From: Ruminococcaceae bacterium AM07-15
Lineage (GTDB): Bacteria; Bacillota; Clostridia; Oscillospirales; Butyricicoccaceae
Reading direction: 5' to 3'
Length of the DNA: 64,000 bases
Assembly: GCA_003477405.1 (NCBI GenBank)
Contig: QUDE01000003.1
Location: 124,001 to 188,000 of the forward strand
This document shows, piece by piece, positions 1 through 6,033 of this stretch. The notes under the pieces are model-generated. The model searched no databases. It saw only the letters and a program-made list of their open reading frames with translations, and was not told where the DNA came from. Position 1 is the stretch's first letter; each line of letters begins with the position of its first letter. A program made the translations under genes and the position numbers.

Positions 1-85
1 GCTCACCGGCCTCACTTCCTTTCTCTGGTGCACATATGGTTTTATTATACTCCCTTTCCCCAAAAATTACAATCCGGCCCCCGTA
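1..85. other. Window edge, no gene seen
   Basis: I see no supported coding region or RNA before the PadR promoter. The stretch is T/C-rich and could be the trailing end of an upstream intergenic region. Confidence 0.4.
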
Positions 86-143
86 TTGACAGAACCAGCC
101 TCAAGCATTATAATATCGTTAAACGATATCGTTTGACGATATT
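86..143 (+). promoter_or_regulatory. Consensus promoter overlapping a PadR-type palindromic operator
   Basis: TTGACA at 86-91 and TATAAT at 109-114 are separated by exactly 17 bp, a perfect sigma-A promoter. A 32-bp near-palindrome occupies 112-143; its centre is AAACGATATCGTTT, and only one symmetric pair (T/C) breaks the dyad. It starts within the -10 box and covers the expected start of transcription. PadR-family repressors commonly bind such dyads at their own promoter, so autorepression of the PadR/DUF2812 operon is the natural inference. Confidence 0.8.
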
Positions 144-156
144 AGGAGGTGAGCCC

Positions 157-477
157 ATGCCCAAAAAATCCCTGGAAGTCCTCACCGAGTCCATGTTTTA
201 TGTGCTCATGGCCTTTTGGCGGGAGGAAAAATGCGGGGCGGAAGTGGCGGCCTTTGTGGAAGAAAAGACCGGTGGCCGCTTCCGTTTGGGGCCGGCCACC
301 CTGTACACCCTGCTGGCCAAGTTTGAAAAGGAAGGGTATCTCTCCCCCAGCCAGGTGGAAGGACGCAAGCGCACCTACCGGATCACCCCCAAAGGCCGGG
401 CGGCCTATCTGGAGGAAGTGGAACGGCTGCGCCGCTGCCTGGCGGATGCTCAAAGCGAAGGAGGTTTTCTGCCATGA
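157..477 (+). CDS. PadR family transcriptional regulator
   Basis: A 106-aa winged-helix protein. The ATG at 157 follows an AGGAGGT ribosome site at 144-150; the frame is open further upstream, but that stretch contains the promoter and operator. Residues around LGPATLYTLLAKFEKEGYL match the recognition helix and wing of the PadR N-terminal domain, followed by RKRTYRITPKG and a C-terminal helix. It overlaps the next gene by 4 nt, so the two are translationally coupled. PadR/DUF2812 pairs are common in Clostridia, where the regulator senses an unknown signal and controls its membrane partner. Confidence 0.93.
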   Translation: MPKKSLEVLTESMFYVLMAFWREEKCGAEVAAFVEEKTGGRFRLGPATLYTLLAKFEKEGYLSPSQVEGRKRTYRITPKGRAAYLEEVERLRRCLADAQSEGGFLP

Positions 478-1685
478 AAAAAAGCCGACGCTCTACCGTA
501 TACCGTCTGCCCCCTTGTCCGGCCTATGACATCGAAGGTACCGAAAGCTGGCTTTCCGATCTGGCGGAAGAAGGGCTGTTTCTGGAAAAAGACGGCTTTC
601 TCTTTGGATTTGCCTCCTTCCGCCGGGGAGAGGGAAAACAGCGCCGTTACCGTCTGGAGGCCGCCCCTCAACCCACCGGCCTGTTTTCCGATCAGGACCG
701 CCCCGATGAAGAGGCGGAAGAACTGAGCCGCCTGGCCGGATGGGAATATATCGCCAGCCGGGGAGATTTCTATATATTTGCCACCGACGACCCCCAGGCC
801 GCCGAGCTGAACACCGATCCCCAGGTGCAGGCCCTGGCCTTGGAAAAGGTGCGCCGCCGCCAGCGCCAGACCCTGTTTCCCACCTTTTTCTGGCTGGTCA
901 TTTATCCCCTTTTCTCCATAAAGGGCGGTGTGCTCCGCTCGGCCATCTACCTGGGCGCCCCCATTTTCCTTCTGGGCCATCTGCTGATCCTGTGGTCGAT
1001 TTTTTCTCCTTTGCGGGAATTTTTCCATCTGCGGAAACTAAGCCGCCGTTTGCAAGAGGGCCTGCCCGTCGATCATCACAAGAACTGGAAAAAATCCGCC
1101 CGGCGGCATTTTGCCGCAAAAGGTGCTTTTCTCATCCTGCTGGCCGTGTGGATTGTATTGGTGCTGACGGCCTGGCAGCGGGACACCGACAAAGTGGATA
1201 CCGTGTCCCTTGCGGATTTTAAAGAGCCCGTGCCCTTTGCCACCATGGCCGACCTGCTGCCTCAGGGACAGTTCACCTTGGATGACATGGGCTTTAGCAA
1301 TGAAGTCACCCTCCGCTCTTCCTGGCTGGCCCCTTCCTTTATTGAGTTTGACCAGGTAGGAACGGTGAAAAATGAAGAAAAAACCGTCCAAGGCGGCATC
1401 AATGTGGAATATTATCACACCGTTTCCCCGCTTCTGGCCCGGCTCCTGGCCAAAGAACTGCAGCGGTATGACAAAAAAGGCCCCTCCCACTACGAAGCCC
1501 TTTCCACCCCCTCGCCCCAGGAGTTGGGTGTGGACTCGGTCACAGGCTACACCGCCATTTTCCCCACTCTGGTGATGGTGAAAGGAGAAACAGTGCTGAA
1601 AGTCTCCTTCTACCAGACCTCCCCCAGTTACACCATGCCCTTGGAAGAATGGGCTCCCATCTTCGCCCAAAGCCTGAACAAATAA
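474..1685 (+). CDS. DUF2812 domain-containing membrane protein
   Basis: A 403-aa protein. The N-terminal ~110 residues (PCPAYDIEGTESWLSDLAEEGLFLEKDG onward in pieces) resemble DUF2812. Two hydrophobic segments lie near residues 140-175, a third near 215-235, and an extracytoplasmic-looking C-terminal domain of ~165 residues follows. It is the second gene of the PadR operon, with overlapping ATGA, and ends at a bidirectional terminator shared with phoH. The function of DUF2812 is unknown; the arrangement suggests a PadR-controlled envelope sensor or stress protein, which is inference. Confidence 0.8.
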   Translation: MKKSRRSTVYRLPPCPAYDIEGTESWLSDLAEEGLFLEKDGFLFGFASFRRGEGKQRRYRLEAAPQPTGLFSDQDRPDEEAEELSRLAGWEYIASRGDFYIFATDDPQAAELNTDPQVQALALEKVRRRQRQTLFPTFFWLVIYPLFSIKGGVLRSAIYLGAPIFLLGHLLILWSIFSPLREFFHLRKLSRRLQEGLPVDHHKNWKKSARRHFAAKGAFLILLAVWIVLVLTAWQRDTDKVDTVSLADFKEPVPFATMADLLPQGQFTLDDMGFSNEVTLRSSWLAPSFIEFDQVGTVKNEEKTVQGGINVEYYHTVSPLLARLLAKELQRYDKKGPSHYEALSTPSPQELGVDSVTGYTAIFPTLVMVKGETVLKVSFYQTSPSYTMPLEEWAPIFAQSLNK

Positions 1686-1692
1686 CAAAATC

Positions 1693-1728
1693 AAAAAGGG
1701 AAAGCGCATTCTGCGCTTTCCCTTTTTT
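1693..1728. terminator. Bidirectional hairpin terminator between DUF2812 and phoH
   Basis: An 11-bp stem (GGGAAAGCGCA and its complement) with a 3-nt loop is flanked by A-run and T-run on the two sides, so it can end both convergent transcripts. Confidence 0.9.
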
Positions 1729-1729
1729 C

Positions 1730-2734
1730 TTATTTTTTGAAATTCCGCCGGTTTTTCTCTTTGCCCTCCCGGCTTTTCTGCTTCTGCTCTTCGTATTTGG
1801 CATAGGCCGTGACGATCTTCTGCACCAGTTCATGGCGCACCACATCCCGGGCCGTCAGGGTACACTGGCCGATGCCTTCCACCCCTTTGAGCACCCGCAT
1901 GGCTTCTTTCAGACCGCTCATTTTGCCATCGGGCAAGTCGATCTGGGTGATGTCACCGGTGATGACCACCTTGGAATTAAAGCCCATACGGGTGAGGAAC
2001 ATCTTCATCTGTTCCGGCGTGGTGTTCTGGGCCTCGTCCAGAATGATAAAGGAATCGTCCAGGGTGCGTCCGCGCATATAGGCCAGAGGAGCCACTTCGA
2101 TGCTGCCCCGCTCCAGATACCGCTGGAAGGTCTCCGGCCCCAACATATCGAACAAAGCATCATAAAGGGGCCGCAGATAGGGGTCTACCTTGTTTTGCAG
2201 ATCCCCGGGGAGAAAGCCCAGCTTTTCCCCGGCCTCCACCGCCGGACGGGTGAGGATGATCCGGTTGATGGCCTTTTCCCGGAAGGCCACCACTGCCTTG
2301 GCTACCGCCAGATAGGTCTTTCCGGTACCGGCCGGCCCCACACCCAGTGTGATGGTGTTTTCCTCAATGCAGTCCACATAGGCCTGCTGGCCCACCGTCT
2401 TGGCCTTGATGGGCCGGCCTTTTGCGGTGACGCAGATGACCCCGCCCCCCATCTGGCTCAGCTTATCCTGCTGGCCGTCTTTGATGAGGGACACCACATA
2501 ATTCACATTCTGGGGGGTGATCTGCTCACCTTTGGCCGCCAGGCGCAAAAGCTCGGTGATGGCATTCTGGGCGCCCAGCACGCCATCGGGTTCGCCGCAG
2601 ATCTTCAGATGATCGTCCCGGCAGACGATGCTCACCTGATACTCCTGCTCCAAAAGCCGGATATTTTCATCAAAAGAGCCAAACAAGTTGACGATCTCTT
2701 CCATGCGCTCAATGCTGATGGTCTGTTCAATCAT
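1730..2734 (-). CDS. phoH: PhoH family ATPase
   Basis: A 334-aa protein with a KH-like N-terminal part and a PhoH P-loop domain: Walker A GPAGTGKTYLA, then LTRPAVEAGEKLGFLPGD and a DEAQN Walker B. The start at 2734 (MIEQTIS) has an upstream GGAGGAAG and overlaps the yqfD stop by 8 nt, so the two genes are coupled. PhoH proteins are ATP-dependent RNA-related ATPases. In many Firmicutes phoH is followed by ybeY, dgkA and era; here the operon ends at phoH. Confidence 0.95.
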   Translation of the reverse strand: MIEQTISIERMEEIVNLFGSFDENIRLLEQEYQVSIVCRDDHLKICGEPDGVLGAQNAITELLRLAAKGEQITPQNVNYVVSLIKDGQQDKLSQMGGGVICVTAKGRPIKAKTVGQQAYVDCIEENTITLGVGPAGTGKTYLAVAKAVVAFREKAINRIILTRPAVEAGEKLGFLPGDLQNKVDPYLRPLYDALFDMLGPETFQRYLERGSIEVAPLAYMRGRTLDDSFIILDEAQNTTPEQMKMFLTRMGFNSKVVITGDITQIDLPDGKMSGLKEAMRVLKGVEGIGQCTLTARDVVRHELVQKIVTAYAKYEEQKQKSREGKEKNRRNFKK

Positions 2735-3941
2735 TGCCTTCCTCCGTTGTTTTTCGGGAAATGCCCGATACTTCCTGTAAAACGCCCGCCTGCTCCCGGC
2801 ACTCCACCTGCAAAGCACTCCGGGCAAAGGGGACTTCATATTGGCATTGGAACTGACGGCTTTCCACCTGGGCCTCCGGCAAGGTCAGCTCCAATAGCTC
2901 CTCCAAGCGCTGCTCCATCACCTTTTCCGCCGTCTCCTGAGTGACCACATAGTCCTTTGGGGTATATTCCACATACCGCTCGGTGACCAGCTTCACAGGA
3001 AGAGGGGTGTTTTCGGTGAGTTTCAGCTGCTTTTCTTCCATAAGAATATCATAACACGGGAAAGGCTCCTTTTCAACGAAAGAAAGCTGGATACGCCGGG
3101 AGCCGATCACCAGAAAACGGCGCACCTTTTCCCGTCCGGTGGGCACCTTTGTCTGCACCTTTGTGGGCATCACCTGCTCCAGGGTATGCCAGGTACGCAG
3201 CGTCACATCGGCCATGGCGTGAACCTGGCGCACTTCGTCCAGGGCACTGACCATGGTGCCGGTGACCAGGATGTCCCCCTGCACCACAGTATCCCCGGCT
3301 TTCTTCATTCCCAATCCAGCCTTGATCTGGATGCTCTCAATGATCCCATCCTTGTCGGCCACCACATCACAGGGTTCATCCACCGGCACCATCTCCGGCG
3401 TCTCCTTTCGTCCGTAGGCCAAAATCTGAGCCTGACTTCCGTTGATATTCACCGCCACAAAAGAAAAATTGTCGCTGTGGGTCATTACATAGCTGCGCAC
3501 TTCCTCGCTGTCCACCTTGTTTTTCCCCACGCCGGGGCGCAGACCGGCTTCCTCGGCCAGACGCAGGGCCTCCGCCTGGAGCGTGTGGTCGCAGCCGGTC
3601 ACATCCACCACCCACAAAAACCGGGTGGCTGCCAAAAGGGCCCCGGCACACACCAAAGCGCCGCCCCACAAAGCCACCCGGGGCAGCAAGCGATGGGTGT
3701 GAAAAGGCACACCCCTCTTTTTGACGATATGCACCGAGCACATCATCCGACGGGTGAAATGCCGCAGCTGCCGAAAGCCCTGGATGCGCACGGTGGCCTG
3801 CACCACATCAGGGGCCAGACGGCGCACATCCCAAAAGGCGATGTCATTCTGGGCACAGAGATTGAGGAAGCGCTCAATGGCCGCTCCCCGGATCTCCACC
3901 CGCACCCAGCCCCGCACATAATTGATCAGCCCAAGAAGCAT
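2727..3941 (-). CDS. yqfD: Sporulation protein YqfD
   Basis: A 404-aa membrane protein of the YqfD/SpoIV-like family. It has a ~90-residue N-terminal domain, one transmembrane segment near residues 87-108 (VALWGGALVCAGALLAATRF), and a long extracytoplasmic part with a FtsQ-like POTRA region (VVDVTGCDHTL). It sits between yqfC and phoH in the conserved sporulation order. YqfD is expressed in the mother cell under sigma-E in Bacillus and is needed for efficient sporulation; its biochemical role is not settled. Confidence 0.93.
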   Translation of the reverse strand: MLLGLINYVRGWVRVEIRGAAIERFLNLCAQNDIAFWDVRRLAPDVVQATVRIQGFRQLRHFTRRMMCSVHIVKKRGVPFHTHRLLPRVALWGGALVCAGALLAATRFLWVVDVTGCDHTLQAEALRLAEEAGLRPGVGKNKVDSEEVRSYVMTHSDNFSFVAVNINGSQAQILAYGRKETPEMVPVDEPCDVVADKDGIIESIQIKAGLGMKKAGDTVVQGDILVTGTMVSALDEVRQVHAMADVTLRTWHTLEQVMPTKVQTKVPTGREKVRRFLVIGSRRIQLSFVEKEPFPCYDILMEEKQLKLTENTPLPVKLVTERYVEYTPKDYVVTQETAEKVMEQRLEELLELTLPEAQVESRQFQCQYEVPFARSALQVECREQAGVLQEVSGISRKTTEEGND

Positions 3942-3951
3942 CAGTCATCCC

Positions 3952-4263
3952 TCACGATCGGATAAATTCCACCGCGGCCACCTGGCCCCGGATGTGCAGC
4001 GCCCCCTGGCTCATGGCCCCCAGACGCAGATCCATGCCCCGGATCTCCACCGTTACATCCCGGGCCGCCACCCGGATGCGCTCATCGGTGTATTCCAGCA
4101 CCCCATGGTGGCGCTCCAGCAGCACCTCCCGGGGACTGCACTCCAGTTCCGGGATATCCAGCACCGTAGAGGCGGACAGCTCCAGCTCTTCCGCCGCCCG
4201 GGCCAGGCACTCCCGCAAGCTTTCCTGCCGGGGCCGGGGCTTTTTCCATTTTTTCTTTTTCAT
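3952..4263 (-). CDS. yqfC: Sporulation protein YqfC
   Basis: A 103-aa basic-then-acidic small protein with the YqfC/YabP-like core (LDIPELECSPREVLLERHHGVLEYTDERI in pieces). The ATG at 4263 has GGGGTG five bases upstream; a second in-frame ATG at 4293 also has a weaker AGGTGG too close to it, so the start is not certain. It is the first gene of yqfC-yqfD-phoH and is divergent from ylbJ across ~100 bp. Confidence 0.88.
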   Translation of the reverse strand: MKKKKWKKPRPRQESLRECLARAAEELELSASTVLDIPELECSPREVLLERHHGVLEYTDERIRVAARDVTVEIRGMDLRLGAMSQGALHIRGQVAAVEFIRS

Positions 4264-4362
4264 CCATTCACCCCGCTTTTGCTCATTTGCCACCTATTCC
4301 TATGCGCCTAAGGTGCTATTTTTGCCTGTCCCCCTCATATATCTCAGCGAGGTGAAGCCGCT

Positions 4363-5523
4363 ATGAAAAAAAATCTCCTTTCTCCCCTTCTTGCCATTCT
4401 CCCCGATGTGGGGCTGTGTCTCTTTGCCTATGGCCTTTTGCGCTATGGGCGGGAGGCCTCGGAAAGCCTGCGCCAGGGACTTTCCCTTTGTGCCCAGGTG
4501 CTCATCCCTTCCCTGTTTCCCTTCTTTGTATTTTCCGGGATGATGGTGCGCACCGGCGCCGCCTCCAAATGCGGACAACTGCTGGAAAAACCAGTGAAAG
4601 TTCTCTTTCGTCTGCCTGGCGTCTGCGCCCCGGTGTTTGCTCTGGGACTGCTGGGGGGATACCCGGTGGGGGCCAAAACCGCCTGTGCTCTCTATGAACA
4701 GAAACTGTGCTCCCGGGAGGAGACTCAGCGTCTTCTGGCATTTTGCAACAACTGTGGCCCGGCATTCATCCTGGGCGTGGCAGGCCTGGCCGTCTTTCAC
4801 AGTCTCCAGGCCGGACTGTTGCTCTGGGGCTGCCATGTGCTGGCCAGCCTTTGCACCGGCCTGCTCTTCCGCTTTTACGGTTCTTCCTCTCCCCGCCGTC
4901 TTTCTCCGGTTTCCTCAGAAAAAGCCATGCCCTTCAGCCACGCCTTGGTGGAAAGCGTCACCTCTGCCATGTCCTCCCTGCTCAATGTGTGCGCCTTTGT
5001 CCTCTTTTTCGGTTTGTGCATCGGCCTGCTGGAGCAGATGGGTATTACAGGGGTCCTTCTCTCGCTATTGGAAAGACTGGGCGTATCCCGGGATTTTGCG
5101 GCACCGATTCTCTCCGGAAGCCTGGAAATGACCACCGGCATCTGGGGTCTTTCGGAAGTAACCGGCGCTCTGCCCCTTCGCCTCTCTGCCGCAGCTTTTC
5201 TCCTGGCCTTCGGCGGACTCAGCGTCCATTTCCAGTCCCTGTCTTTTCTCACCAGCAGCGGCCTTTCTGCCGCCCCTTATTTTATGGGAAAAATCACCCA
5301 TGGCGCATTGTCCGCCCTGTTTACCTACATTGCCGCCCTGCGTCTTCCGCCCCAGACTGCGGCGGCCAGCGGCCTGTTCTTCCAGGCATCCCCCTCCTCC
5401 CTGTCCCCCCTGTCCATTTTTCTCTTTTCCAGCCTGCTTTGCCTGATCCTTTGGCTCCTCACCGGCCTGAGACGGGGAAAATGGGGAAAAAACCATTGTC
5501 ACAGCCCGCGCAAGCCGGTATAA
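4363..5523 (+). CDS. ylbJ: Sporulation integral membrane protein YlbJ
   Basis: A 386-aa polytopic membrane protein with about eight hydrophobic segments. It contains family-typical phrases such as LIPSLFPFFVFSGMM, LGGYPVGAKT and FCNNCGPAFILG. GAGGTG lies upstream of the ATG. In B. subtilis ylbJ is sigma-E dependent and needed for spore cortex/coat maturation. Divergent placement beside yqfC groups two sporulation units on one short intergenic region (4264-4362), where CATATAT near 4337 could be a sigma-E-like -10, a weak call. Confidence 0.92.
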   Translation: MKKNLLSPLLAILPDVGLCLFAYGLLRYGREASESLRQGLSLCAQVLIPSLFPFFVFSGMMVRTGAASKCGQLLEKPVKVLFRLPGVCAPVFALGLLGGYPVGAKTACALYEQKLCSREETQRLLAFCNNCGPAFILGVAGLAVFHSLQAGLLLWGCHVLASLCTGLLFRFYGSSSPRRLSPVSSEKAMPFSHALVESVTSAMSSLLNVCAFVLFFGLCIGLLEQMGITGVLLSLLERLGVSRDFAAPILSGSLEMTTGIWGLSEVTGALPLRLSAAAFLLAFGGLSVHFQSLSFLTSSGLSAAPYFMGKITHGALSALFTYIAALRLPPQTAAASGLFFQASPSSLSPLSIFLFSSLLCLILWLLTGLRRGKWGKNHCHSPRKPV

Positions 5524-5572
5524 TAGAAAAAAGACAGGGCAGGATAACACAAACCGGAAGGAGGAAAAGCCT

Positions 5573-5782
5573 ATGCTCTTTGACCCTGAGATCAAGCGCT
5601 GCTGCGCCTTTTGCGAGCACTCCTCCGATCTGGATGACCGGCTGGTGCTTTGCAGCCTGAAAGGTCCGGTGGATTTTGATTTCTGCTGCCGCCATTATCG
5701 CTATGATCCCCTGCGCCGCATCCCCCGGCCCCCTGCAAACCCTTCCCAAAAGAAATTTACCAAGGAAGATTTTGAACTGTAA
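5573..5782 (+). CDS. Small cysteine-rich protein, unknown function
   Basis: A 69-aa protein with five cysteines arranged as CC-x2-C, a single Cys after LVL, and CC-x-HY; this could bind a metal, possibly zinc. The start has a strong AAGGAGG ten bases upstream. It follows ylbJ by 49 bp and may be cotranscribed. I do not recognise the family beyond its resemblance to small conserved clostridial proteins. Its 3' end runs directly into the first copy of the dispersed hairpin element. Confidence 0.75.
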   Translation: MLFDPEIKRCCAFCEHSSDLDDRLVLCSLKGPVDFDFCCRHYRYDPLRRIPRPPANPSQKKFTKEDFEL

Positions 5783-5787
5783 ACGAA

Positions 5788-6026
5788 AAAAGCCGCCTGA
5801 AAAGGCGGCTTTTGAGCGTGTCGAAAAAGTGGCTTAGTCCACTTTTTCGAATTTTTTCAAGGGGCTGCATGCACGCTTTTGGCGCACACTTGCCCCTTGA
5901 GAAGTGCAAAAAGCCACGCACAGGTCGCGGCTTTTTGCGGATTGATGAAGGGTAAAGCAAACGGTCCTTTTTCGTTATATAGGTTCCTCGACAGTCTGAA
6001 AAGCCGCCTGAAAAGGCGGCTTTTTT
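5788..6026 (+). repeat. Dispersed structured element, copy 1
   Basis: The core 5818-5994 starts GTGTCGA and ends TCGACAG. It folds as hairpin 1 (CGAAAAAGTGG with CCACTTTTTCG), hairpin 2 (CAAGGGGC with GCCCCTTG) and hairpin 3 (CAAAAAGCC with GGCTTTTTG, loop CACAGGT). Each side is bounded by an identical terminator-like hairpin, AAAGCCGCC/GGCGGCTTT, at 5789-5812 and about 5999-6023. It lies between convergent genes. Copies 2 and 3 are at 23225-23460 and 58805-59062. By eye, copies 1 and 3 differ at about 14 of 177 core positions. Confidence 0.9.
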
Positions 6027-6033
6027 GTTTCTT

